A stretch of DNA of 64,000 nt, taken from Bacteroides sp. AN502(2024). Lineage in GTDB: Bacteria > Bacteroidota > Bacteroidia > Bacteroidales > Bacteroidaceae. The notes beneath the pieces were generated by a model. That model did no database searches and was not told where the DNA came from. It was given only the letters and a program-made list of their open reading frames with translations. The DNA lies in the NCBI RefSeq assembly GCF_041227145.1, contig NZ_JBGFSP010000003.1, positions 806,001 through 870,000 of the forward strand. The letters run 5' to 3'. How positions within the stretch are numbered: position 1 is the stretch's first letter; each line of letters opens with the position of its first letter. Shown here piece by piece: positions 26,947-35,079 of the stretch. Made by a program: the position numbers and the translations under genes.

Positions 26947-28476
26947 ATGAAAAGTAAAAGCATCCTTCCCCTACTCTTGGCAGGTACCTTTCTTATAGCA
27001 TGTACTCCGCCCAAACAGGCTGAAAACAACAGTTTCGAATGGGGACAGGTTCCGCAGCAACCGAATCTGTCGTGGGCCGATAGCGTAGGTAGTAGGCAAA
27101 CTCCTGAAAACAATCTTGTTTTATCCGCTAATTCTTTTGGCGCAGTAGCAGACAGCACGGTGCTTAGCACAGAATCCATCCAAAAAGCCATTGACAGTTG
27201 TGCTGTCAGCGGAGGAGGAACAGTGGTTCTTCAGCCGGGGTATTACCAGACAGGAGCACTGTTCGTAAAAAGCGGTGTCAATCTGCAACTGGATAAAGGA
27301 GTGACCTTGCTGGCAAGTCCATCTATTCATCATTATCCCGAATTTCGTTCGAGGATTGCGGGAATCGAGATGACATGGCCGGCGGCAGTCATCAACATTG
27401 TCAATGAAAAGAACGCTTCTGTCAGTGGAGAAGGAACGCTGGACTGTCGGGGAAAAGTGTTCTGGGATAAATACTGGGAAATGCGGAAAGAATATGAAGC
27501 AAAAGGATTGCGCTGGATTGTGGATTACGACTGCAAACGGGTGCGGGGTATCCTCGTGAAAAACAGCTCGGACATCACACTGAAGGGATTTACCCTGATG
27601 CGTACCGGTTTTTGGGGATGCCAGATTCTCTATTCCGATTATTGCACCATAGACGCACTGACCATCAATAACAATATAGGCGGGCATGGTCCGAGTACAG
27701 ACGGCATCGACATTGATTCTTCACGTAATATTCTGATCGAGAACTGTGATATAGACTGTAATGATGATAATATCTGCATCAAATCGGGACGGGATGCGGA
27801 CGGTCTGCGGGTGAACCTTCCTACGGAAAATGTAGTCATACGCAATTGCATCGCCCGCAAAGGTGCCGGACTGATTACCTGCGGAAGCGAAACTTCCGGC
27901 GGCATACGGAATATATTGGGATATCATTTGGAAGCCATCGGTACCTCGGCCGTACTACGGCTGAAAAGTGCCATGAACCGTGGAGGGACGATTGAAAACA
28001 TTTATATGACTGAAGTAAAAGCGACAAACGTCCGTCACGTGCTGGCGGCAGACTTGAACTGGAATCCCAGTTATAGTTACAGCACTTTACCCAAAGAGTA
28101 TGAAGGGAAAGAAATCCCGGAACACTGGAAAATCATGTTGACTCCGGTCACACCTCCCGAAAAAGGCCATCCACATTTCCGCAACGTTTATGTATCAAAG
28201 ATAAAAGCAGAAAATGTGAACGAATTTATCTCTGCCTCGGGTTGGAATGATTCGTTGCGTCTGGAAAATTTCTATCTTTATGCCATCGAAGCGCAGACCG
28301 ATAAACCGGGTAGAATCAGCTATACGAAGAATTTCAATTTGTCTGAAATCACATTAGAAACAGAAGGAAAGAGTGTCATTGAACAAAAAGAGAATGAACA
28401 AAGTAATATCCACATCAATTATATTAAGCCCTCTCCCGACCATCGCACTGCCGGGGATATCAAAGGAGGTTACTGA
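26947..28476 (+). CDS. GH28 polygalacturonase-family lipoprotein
   Basis: A 509-residue lipoprotein with signal MKSKSILPLLLAGTFLIAC. The beta-helix carries GPSTDGIDIDSS, DCNDDNICIKSG (catalytic Asp pair), KGAGLITCGSET and AVLRLKSAMNRGG, that is all four GH28 blocks, closer to the canonical form than the copy at 10657. It should remove galacturonic acid from RG-I or homogalacturonan fragments. It lies in the GH2-CE12-GH28-GH106 operon, 39 bp before the next gene. Confidence 0.9.
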   Translation: MKSKSILPLLLAGTFLIACTPPKQAENNSFEWGQVPQQPNLSWADSVGSRQTPENNLVLSANSFGAVADSTVLSTESIQKAIDSCAVSGGGTVVLQPGYYQTGALFVKSGVNLQLDKGVTLLASPSIHHYPEFRSRIAGIEMTWPAAVINIVNEKNASVSGEGTLDCRGKVFWDKYWEMRKEYEAKGLRWIVDYDCKRVRGILVKNSSDITLKGFTLMRTGFWGCQILYSDYCTIDALTINNNIGGHGPSTDGIDIDSSRNILIENCDIDCNDDNICIKSGRDADGLRVNLPTENVVIRNCIARKGAGLITCGSETSGGIRNILGYHLEAIGTSAVLRLKSAMNRGGTIENIYMTEVKATNVRHVLAADLNWNPSYSYSTLPKEYEGKEIPEHWKIMLTPVTPPEKGHPHFRNVYVSKIKAENVNEFISASGWNDSLRLENFYLYAIEAQTDKPGRISYTKNFNLSEITLETEGKSVIEQKENEQSNIHINYIKPSPDHRTAGDIKGGY

Positions 28477-28515
28477 TGATGCAGAAAACATAGTATATTA
28501 TAATACACCGAAAGA

Positions 28516-31296
28516 ATGATGAACAAAAGACAATGGATAGTACTTTGCCTGCTTGCCACAGGTGGAGTAATGCAAGCACAGCAATGGCCGGATGCTCCGG
28601 TGGAAGCACGTCCCGGCGCCAGATGGTGGTGGCTGGGAAGTGCCGTAGACGAAAAGAACCTGACATACAATCTGGAAGAATATGCACGCACCGGGATGGG
28701 AACGGTAGAAATTACTCCCATCTACGGAGTACAGGGCAATGATGCGAACGAGATTCAATTCCTCTCTCCCCGCTGGATGGAAGTTCTCAAACACACACAA
28801 GCGGAAGGAAAGCGTACCGGTATCGAGATTGACATGAATACCGGAACCGGATGGCCTTTCGGCGGACCGGAAGTCAGCATTGAAGATGCAGCCACCAAGG
28901 CTATTTTCCAAACATACGACTTAGAGGGAGGCAAAGAGATTGAACAAGATATCAATGTAACCAACCCTAAACAGCAAGCATCTTCCGTACTAAGCCGGGT
29001 GATGGCTTACGATGAGAAAGGTAAATGTATCAACCTGACCGCCCACGTAAAAAAAGACAAGCTACAATGGAAAGCACCTGCCGGCAAATGGAGAATCGTA
29101 GTTCTTTATATCGGTAAGACACGACAAAAAGTAAAACGTGCCGCTCCCGGAGGAGAAGGATATGTCATGAACCATCTGTCAAAGAAGGCGGTAAGGAACT
29201 ACCTTTCCCGTTTTGACCGTGCTTTCAAAAGCAGCAAGACAAGCTATCCCCATACATTCTTCAACGATTCTTACGAAGTGTACCAGGCAGACTGGACAGA
29301 AGATTTCTTGGAACAATTCGCCCGTCGCCGGGGATACAAACTGGAAAAACATTTCCCCGAATTTCTGGACAAAAGTCGTCCGGAGGTCAGCAGACGTATC
29401 GTATCCGATTACCGGGAAACGATTTCCGATTTGTTATTGGAAAACTTTACCTGTCAGTGGACGAACTGGGCACATAAGAACGGCAGTATCACCCGCAACC
29501 AGGCACATGGTTCGCCCGGCAATCTAATTGATATCTATGCAGCCGTGGATATTCCCGAATGTGAGAGTTTCGGACTATCGCAATTCCATATCGAAGGATT
29601 ACGTCAGGATTCTTTAACTAAAAAGAATGATTCTGACCTGTCTATATTGAAATATGCTTCTTCGGCCGCCCACATCGCGGGAAAGCCCTATACTTCTTCC
29701 GAAACATTCACCTGGCTGACAGAGCATTTCCGCACTTCCCTGTCACAATGCAAACCGGATATGGATCTGATGTTTGTTTCCGGTGTCAATCACATGTTTT
29801 TCCACGGTACTCCGTATTCTCCGAAAGAAGCCGAATGGCCCGGATGGTTGTTCTACGCTTCTATTAATATGAGCCCGACAAACAGTATTTGGCGTGATGC
29901 TCCTTCGTTCTTCAACTATATCACCCGCTGCCAGAGCTTTCTGCAAATGGGACGACCGGACAATGATTTCTTGATTTATCTTCCGGTATATGATATGTGG
30001 AATGAGCAACCGGGACGATTGTTATTATTCACGATACACCACATGGATAAACTGGCTCCTAAGTTTATCGACGCTATCCATCGCATCAACAACAGCGGGT
30101 ATGACGGGGATTATATTTCCGATAACTTTATTCGCAGTACGCGTTTCAAAGGCGGACAGTTGGTTACTTCGGGCGGAACGGGCTACAAAGCATTGGTAGT
30201 GCCTGCTGCGCACTTAATGCCGAGTGATGTATTGGCACATCTTTATGAACTTGCCAAACAGGGAGCTACTATCGTATTCCTCGAAAATTATCCGACAGAT
30301 GTACCGGGATACGGTCAGTTGGAACAAAAGCGCCAAAGTTACCAGCGTACGCTCCGGCAACTTCCGGCTGTTTCTTTCTCGGAGACAACCGTTACTCCAA
30401 TTGGAAAGGGGAAGATCATCACAGGAACGGATTATGCACGTACATTGGCCAGCTGCAATATCTTTCCTGAAGAAATGAAAACCAAATTCGGACTACAAGC
30501 GATCCGGCGAGTGAATGATACGGGACACCACTATTTCATCTCTTCTTTACAAAATAAAGGGGTGGACGGTTGGATCACATTGGGAACGAATGCAGTCGCA
30601 GCCGCTCTCTTCAATCCCATGACCGGAGAATGTGGTGAAGCTAAAGTAAGACAAGTAGACGGAAAAACACAAGTCTATCTACAATTAAAATCCGGTGAAT
30701 CGATCATTCTGCAAACCTATCAACAACCTTTGCAAGCATCCAAGCCGTGGAAATATGTCAAAGAACAACCTTTCAGCCTTCGTCTGGATCATGGCTGGAA
30801 GTTACACTTCGCCGAAAGCAACCCGGAAATTGAAGGAACATTTGATATAGATCACCCCTGTTCATGGACCCATATCAATCATCCGGCAGCCCAAACGAAC
30901 ATGGGAACCGGTGTTTATTCCTTAGACATCGAATTGCCGGCTTGGCAGGCTGACGACTGGATTCTTGATTTGGGAGATGTACGTGAAAGTGCCCGTGTCC
31001 GCATCAATGGACAGGAAGCGGGATGTGCATGGGCAGTGCCTTATCAACTAAAGGTAGGACAGTTCCTAAAAACCGGAAAAAACCACATCGAGATAGAAGT
31101 CACGAATCTCCCTGCGAATCGAATTGCAGCATTAGACAGGCAGGGAGTGCAGTGGCGTAAATTCAAAGAAATCAATATAGTCAATTTGAACTATCGTCCG
31201 GCCAATTATGGACATTGGAATCCTTTACCCTCCGGCTTGAATAGTAAGGTACGGCTGATTCCGGTAAATCTAATGTCTTATACGGATTTAGGTTGA
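28516..31296 (+). CDS. GH106-family alpha-L-rhamnosidase, stop codon supplied by an IS
   Basis: A 926-residue exported enzyme (signal ending VMQAQQ). It has family features PGARWWWLGSAVDEKNLTYN, GMGTVEITPIYGVQG, GIEIDMNTGTGWPFGGP and the C-terminal jelly-roll (DWILDLGDVRESARVRING). GH106 releases rhamnose from RG-type substrates. It is the last gene of the operon. An IS3-type element begins inside its final codons: the present end is SYTDLG-stop, and joining the sequence across the IS gives SYTDF-stop, so only the last residue or two changed and activity should be kept. Confidence 0.88.
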   Translation: MMNKRQWIVLCLLATGGVMQAQQWPDAPVEARPGARWWWLGSAVDEKNLTYNLEEYARTGMGTVEITPIYGVQGNDANEIQFLSPRWMEVLKHTQAEGKRTGIEIDMNTGTGWPFGGPEVSIEDAATKAIFQTYDLEGGKEIEQDINVTNPKQQASSVLSRVMAYDEKGKCINLTAHVKKDKLQWKAPAGKWRIVVLYIGKTRQKVKRAAPGGEGYVMNHLSKKAVRNYLSRFDRAFKSSKTSYPHTFFNDSYEVYQADWTEDFLEQFARRRGYKLEKHFPEFLDKSRPEVSRRIVSDYRETISDLLLENFTCQWTNWAHKNGSITRNQAHGSPGNLIDIYAAVDIPECESFGLSQFHIEGLRQDSLTKKNDSDLSILKYASSAAHIAGKPYTSSETFTWLTEHFRTSLSQCKPDMDLMFVSGVNHMFFHGTPYSPKEAEWPGWLFYASINMSPTNSIWRDAPSFFNYITRCQSFLQMGRPDNDFLIYLPVYDMWNEQPGRLLLFTIHHMDKLAPKFIDAIHRINNSGYDGDYISDNFIRSTRFKGGQLVTSGGTGYKALVVPAAHLMPSDVLAHLYELAKQGATIVFLENYPTDVPGYGQLEQKRQSYQRTLRQLPAVSFSETTVTPIGKGKIITGTDYARTLASCNIFPEEMKTKFGLQAIRRVNDTGHHYFISSLQNKGVDGWITLGTNAVAAALFNPMTGECGEAKVRQVDGKTQVYLQLKSGESIILQTYQQPLQASKPWKYVKEQPFSLRLDHGWKLHFAESNPEIEGTFDIDHPCSWTHINHPAAQTNMGTGVYSLDIELPAWQADDWILDLGDVRESARVRINGQEAGCAWAVPYQLKVGQFLKTGKNHIEIEVTNLPANRIAALDRQGVQWRKFKEINIVNLNYRPANYGHWNPLPSGLNSKVRLIPVNLMSYTDLG

Positions 31297-31328
31297 CACC
31301 TTTTTAGAGACATAAAAAAAGAAAAATT

Positions 31329-31706
31329 ATGTCTAAATTATCTCGTAAGATTTATTCTGAGACTTTCAAATTGGAAGTTCTCCGTGATTACTTCAGTAGC
31401 GGTTTGTCAATGTTTGCTACTGCCAAGAAATGGGGTTTACCCAACCATACTTATATTCTGCGTTGGCAAAAGTGTTATGCAATTGATTCGGATTCCTTAT
31501 CTTTGTCCCCCGAACTTCTGTCAGATCTTCAAATGAAAAAGAATCCAAAATCAAAATCTAAAGAAGAACTTCTTGAAGCGGAAAATTTGCGTCTGAGAAA
31601 GGCTTTGGAACTTGAAAAACTTCGTTCCCATGCCTTTGAAAGACTGATTGAACTCACAGAAAGAGAAGAAGGGATTTCCATCTTAAAAAAAGATGGTGCC
31701 AAATAG
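31329..31706 (+). CDS. IS3-family transposase OrfA
   Basis: A 125-residue helix-turn-helix protein (YSETFKLEVLRDYFSSGLS, FATAKKWGLPNHTYILRW) with a leucine-rich coiled coil (LLEAENLRLRKALELEKL). OrfA proteins bind the IS ends and regulate transposition. Near its end the codons TTA AAA AAA GAT form an A7G slippery run where ribosomes can slip -1 to make the OrfAB transposase. Confidence 0.9.
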   Translation: MSKLSRKIYSETFKLEVLRDYFSSGLSMFATAKKWGLPNHTYILRWQKCYAIDSDSLSLSPELLSDLQMKKNPKSKSKEELLEAENLRLRKALELEKLRSHAFERLIELTEREEGISILKKDGAK

Positions 31707-31741
31707 TCACCGGCCTTCGTGAAGAGTTTCCTCACATCAGT

Positions 31742-32584
31742 GTGAAAACCCTTTGCGGACTGTTTGGCATGTCTTCCCAGGCCTATTACAAAAAGAAAAA
31801 AAATCTTTTGTCGCGTCATCAGATCAGAACAGCCATCTTGGATGCCGTCTTCTTCTACCGCTCAAAGGCTCCGGGCATCGGTGGTTTGAAATTATACCAT
31901 GAGCTCCGCTCCCTTTATGGAAGCGAGATAACCGGAGGGCGGGATGCCTTCCTTCATCTGCTGCGTTCGGAACGCCTTATGCTACCCCCGAAGAAACCCA
32001 GGCATACGACGGACTCCCACCATCTTTACAAGAAGTATCCGAATCTGATCAAGGGGGTAACGGCACAATACCCGAACCATATCTGGGTATGTGACATCAC
32101 TTACATCTGGATTGAAGGTGGCGTATGCTACCTCCATCTTGTAACGGACATGTACTCACATGCCGTTTTAGGATGGGTGCTCTCTCCCAGTTTGCATGCC
32201 GAATATACGCTACAGGCACTGGAACAGGCCATCAATGAGGCCGGAGGTGGCAATCTTTGCGGCACAATCCACCATTCCGACCGGGGGGTACAGTATGCCT
32301 GCGATGCCTATATCGACACACTGGTCACTCATCATATACGTGTGAGCATGACTGAAGATTACAACCCGACGGACAATGCGGTAGCAGAAAGGATGAATGG
32401 CATCCTGAAAACGGAATGGATATACGGCATGTCGCTGTTCAGGGATAAAGAGATGGCACGGGAGCAGATTACGCGAATGATTGACTTCTATAATAATGGA
32501 CGACCACATATGAGCATAGGTATGAAAAAACCCATGGACGTATATCATGGAGAGGTGCCGGGAAAATCATTGTGGAAAAAATAA
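31742..32584 (+). CDS. IS3-family transposase OrfB (DDE integrase core)
   Basis: The first ATG gives 280 residues, but the frame is open back to the slippery site at 31685-31692, so the natural product is an OrfAB fusion with QIVTGLREEFPHISVKTLCG as linker. Catalytic DDE residues lie in WVCDITYIW, IHHSDRGVQY and NAVAERMNG. The remaining 184 bp of the element are non-coding. Confidence 0.9.
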   Translation: MKTLCGLFGMSSQAYYKKKKNLLSRHQIRTAILDAVFFYRSKAPGIGGLKLYHELRSLYGSEITGGRDAFLHLLRSERLMLPPKKPRHTTDSHHLYKKYPNLIKGVTAQYPNHIWVCDITYIWIEGGVCYLHLVTDMYSHAVLGWVLSPSLHAEYTLQALEQAINEAGGGNLCGTIHHSDRGVQYACDAYIDTLVTHHIRVSMTEDYNPTDNAVAERMNGILKTEWIYGMSLFRDKEMAREQITRMIDFYNNGRPHMSIGMKKPMDVYHGEVPGKSLWKK

Positions 32585-32664
32585 GGTTCCATATGATAAA
32601 TAAATACTATATTTGCGATACCGAGAGCCCGAGCACACTCAGATTTGTCCATTGTTTTTACGTA

Positions 32665-32768
32665 TGACAACTATCTTAGGAGCAAAGGGAAGAAACTAAC
32701 AACTGTTTTAGTTATGAATAACAGAATGTGACAACTTATTTAGTAACTAGCCTCTAAAAGTGACAACC
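32665..32768 (+). repeat. 32-bp direct repeats at the right end of the IS3 element
   Basis: TGACAAC or TAACAAC recurs at 32665, 32697, 32729 and 32761, exactly every 32 bp. The first three copies continue as AACT(A/G/T)T.TTAG. The pattern also resembles the left terminal repeat TGACACCTTTTTAGAG. The copies may be extra transposase-binding sites. Confidence 0.75.
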
Positions 32769-32806
32769 ATTTCTAGTATAAGTCATAATGCAATAGATTG
32801 CAGCTT

Positions 32807-32992
32807 GAAACAAAGTGTTTCCCGCCTTGAAACAAAGTGTTTTGCGCCTTGAAACAAAGCGTTTTGCGCCTCGAAACAAAGTGTTTTGCGCCTTGAAACA
32901 AAGTGTTTTGCGCCTCGAAACAAAGTGTTTTGCGCCTCGAAACAAAGTGTTTTGTGCCTCGAAACAAAGTGTTTCAAGGCAGGAAATAAAGT
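32807..32992 (+). repeat. 22-bp tandem repeat array, eight units plus a degenerate one (array 2)
   Basis: AACAAAGTGTT (one copy AACAAAGCGTT) starts at 32809, 32831, 32853, 32875, 32897, 32919, 32941 and 32963, an exact 22-bp period, with a degenerate ninth at 32985. The consensus unit is GAAACAAAGTGTTTTGCGCC plus two bases. Outer units tend to be palindromic (GAAACAAAGTGTTTC). It is the same family as the array at 20562-20688. Confidence 0.9.
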
Positions 32993-33040
32993 ACCTGATA
33001 GAATTTACTGTATAAGAAGCCAACTTTTCCGGGAAAAAGT

Positions 33041-34213
33041 TCATTTCAAATCAGTTACAGCTTGTTCCAACTGCCTCAAAGCCTTCTCCAGCGTAGCACG
33101 CGGACAGGCTACATTCAACCGCATAAATCCTTCACCTTCTTTGCCGAACGTCGTGCCTTCATTCAAAGCCAAATGAGCATCTTCTACGAACAGGCGATTC
33201 AGCCCCTCCAGACTTAATCCCAACTCACGACAATCTAAAAAGATAAGGTAGGATGCTTGCGGACGAATCATTCTGATGACAGGAATCCGCTCTTTCAGAT
33301 AATTTTCCGTGAAGTCAATATTTCCTTTAATATAAGCAATGACCTGATCCAGCCATTCAGTACCATGACTGTATGCCGCCACTACACTGAGATAAGCGAA
33401 TAAGTGTCCTTCACTGAACTCGCTTGCCTCCATATATATCTGAAACTGACGACGAAGTTCATCATTCTCAATGATTGCATACGAGCTTGCCAGTCCGGGC
33501 ATATTGAACGCTTTGCTCGGAGACATAAAGACAAGAGAGTTCATCCGTGCTTTCTCAGAAATCAGAGCAAAGGTAACATGTTTATAAGGAGGCAGCGTCA
33601 AGTCGGCATGAATTTCATCAGAAATCACTAATGTACCGCTTTCATAGCAGATGTCAGCGATCTGTGACAGTTCTTCTTTCGTCCATACACGTCCGCCCGG
33701 ATTATGGGGATTGCTCAGAATAAGCAGCTTGCACCCCTGCACATCTTTGCGGAAACGGTCGAAATCAATATGATATTGCCCGTCTTTTAATACCAGCGGA
33801 CTGTAAACCACTTGACGTTCGTTCTTCTGCGTCACAAGAAAGAAAGGATGATAGACAGGAGGCATGACCATTACCTTATCTCCTTTCTCCGTGAAACAAT
33901 GGATGGCAAAAGCCAAGCCGCGAACAATACCGGGAGTGAAAGTCAGCATCTCTTCACGGATTGCCCAGCCATGGCGCTCCTTCACCCAGTTAATAATAGA
34001 CTCCGACCATTCTTTGCAAGCAAAGGTATAACCCAGCACTTCATGGTCCAGACGTTTCTTCAAAGCATCGATAACAAAAGGAGCTGTGCGAAAATCCATA
34101 TCAGCTACCCACATAGGAATCAAATCGTTCCGCCCCCAACGATGTTCCACTCCGTCCCATTTTACGGAGTCCGTACCGTTACGGTTTATTATTTCATCAA
34201 AATTATAGTTCAT
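33041..34213 (-). CDS. MalY/PatB-family PLP-dependent C-S lyase/aminotransferase
   Basis: A 390-residue fold-type I PLP enzyme of the cystathionine beta-lyase PatB group. Seen: RWGRNDLIPMWVADMDFRTA at the N-terminus, FTPGIVRGLAFAIHCF, SNPHNPGGRVWTKEEL (Asn for the cofactor), VISDEIHADL (Asp for the pyridine nitrogen) and MSPSKAFNMPGLASSY with the Schiff-base Lys. It is cytosolic and would split cystathionine or similar C-S compounds; a transaminase activity is possible. It is divergent from the HAD gene, sharing a compact 67-bp promoter region. Confidence 0.88.
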   Translation of the reverse strand: MNYNFDEIINRNGTDSVKWDGVEHRWGRNDLIPMWVADMDFRTAPFVIDALKKRLDHEVLGYTFACKEWSESIINWVKERHGWAIREEMLTFTPGIVRGLAFAIHCFTEKGDKVMVMPPVYHPFFLVTQKNERQVVYSPLVLKDGQYHIDFDRFRKDVQGCKLLILSNPHNPGGRVWTKEELSQIADICYESGTLVISDEIHADLTLPPYKHVTFALISEKARMNSLVFMSPSKAFNMPGLASSYAIIENDELRRQFQIYMEASEFSEGHLFAYLSVVAAYSHGTEWLDQVIAYIKGNIDFTENYLKERIPVIRMIRPQASYLIFLDCRELGLSLEGLNRLFVEDAHLALNEGTTFGKEGEGFMRLNVACPRATLEKALRQLEQAVTDLK

Positions 34214-34242
34214 ACTGCATGAGTATTTTATGTTATGTGAGA

Positions 34243-34272
34243 CAAAAGTAGTACATTTGTACTCAATTCAAA
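34243..34272 (-). promoter_or_regulatory. Promoter for the MalY/PatB gene
   Basis: Minus strand -7 TACTTTTG (34250-34243) with -33 TTTG (34272-34269) and an 18-bp spacer. It overlaps the divergent -7 element of the HAD gene. Confidence 0.65.
34252..34259 (+). promoter_or_regulatory. Promoter -7 element for the HAD phosphatase gene
   Basis: TACATTTG matches TAnnTTTG, 21 bp before the ATG at 34281. The two divergent -7 elements are only one base apart, so the two genes may be read in competition. Confidence 0.6.
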
Positions 34273-34280
34273 AAGAATTT

Positions 34281-35066
34281 ATGACGAAAGCTTTATTTTT
34301 TGATATAGACGGAACGCTGGTTAGTTTTGAGACTCACCGTATCCCGTCTTCTACCATCGAGGCATTGGAAACCGCCCATGCAAAAGGGCTTAAACTATTT
34401 ATCGCTACCGGACGCCCGAAAGCCATTATCAACAATCTTTCCGAATTGCAAGACCGGAACCTGATCGATGGATATATAACCATGAACGGAGCCTATTGTT
34501 TTGTCGGAGAGAAAATTATTTATAAAAGCGTCATCCCGCAGGAAGAAGTGAAAACAATGGCAGCTTTCTGCGAAAAGAAAGATACGCCCTGCATTTTCGT
34601 AGAGGAGCATCATATCTCCGTTTGCCAACCCAACGATATGGTAAAGAAAATATTCTATGATTTCCTACATGTAGATGTTATCCCGTCTGTATCTTTCGAA
34701 GAAGCAACAAACAAGGAAATCATACAAATGACTCCTTTTATCACAGAGGAAGAAGAAAAAGAAATCCGCCCGTCCATCCCCACTTGTGAAATAGGGCGTT
34801 GGCATCCGGCATTCGCAGATATTACTGCCAAGGGAGACACCAAACAAAAAGGAATAGATGAAATCATCCGTTATTTGGATATCAAGCTGGAAGAGACGAT
34901 GGCATTCGGAGATGGAGGAAATGACATCAGCATGCTCCGCCATGCGGCTATCGGAGTAGCCATGGGGCAAGCCAAGGAAGATGTGAAAGCCGCTGCCGAT
35001 TATGTTACAGGTTCAGTAGATGAGGACGGAATCAGCAAAGCAATGAAGCATTTCGGAATTATTTAA
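34281..35066 (+). CDS. Cof-type HAD-superfamily phosphatase
   Basis: The product is 261 residues from MTKALFFDIDGTLVSF; the open frame extends 17 codons upstream through the promoter, so this start is preferred. Motif I is FFDIDGTLV, motif II LFIATGRPK, motif III around KGDTKQKGIDEII and motif IV MAFGDGGNDISML. The large cap between motifs II and III marks the Cof (IIB) subfamily, which dephosphorylates sugar phosphates or cofactors. It lies 13 bp before the helicase gene and is probably cotranscribed. Confidence 0.9.
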   Translation: MTKALFFDIDGTLVSFETHRIPSSTIEALETAHAKGLKLFIATGRPKAIINNLSELQDRNLIDGYITMNGAYCFVGEKIIYKSVIPQEEVKTMAAFCEKKDTPCIFVEEHHISVCQPNDMVKKIFYDFLHVDVIPSVSFEEATNKEIIQMTPFITEEEEKEIRPSIPTCEIGRWHPAFADITAKGDTKQKGIDEIIRYLDIKLEETMAFGDGGNDISMLRHAAIGVAMGQAKEDVKAAADYVTGSVDEDGISKAMKHFGII

Positions 35067-35079
35067 TCAACATGCCAAT

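Larger units (their letters stand above)
31290..32768 (+). mobile_element. IS3-family insertion sequence, about 1.48 kb
   Basis: The ends are imperfect inverted repeats: left GGTTGACACCTTTTTAGAG (31291-31309) and right CTCTAAAAGTGACAACC (ending 32768). ATTT flanks both sides (31286-31289 and 32769-32772) as a probable 4-bp target duplication. Inside are orfA (31329-31706) and orfB in the -1 frame, joined by an A7G slippery site at 31685-31692. The right end also holds a 32-bp periodic repeat. The element looks intact and could still move. Confidence 0.88.
32585..33040. other. Gene-free stretch: IS tail plus 22-bp repeat array
   Basis: The first part (to 32768) is the non-coding right end of the IS3 element with 32-bp repeats. 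The second part holds the array of 22-bp units. Open frames here are by-products of the repeat, whose period is not a multiple of three, and are not believed to be genes. Confidence 0.75.

Noticed and set aside
32754..33044. Several open frames of 60-100 codons in different frames across the repeat array
   Set aside because: They arise because a 22-bp repeat without stops reads open in all three frames; the translations are repeats of FRGAKHFVSRRKTLC type with no start signals or family likeness.
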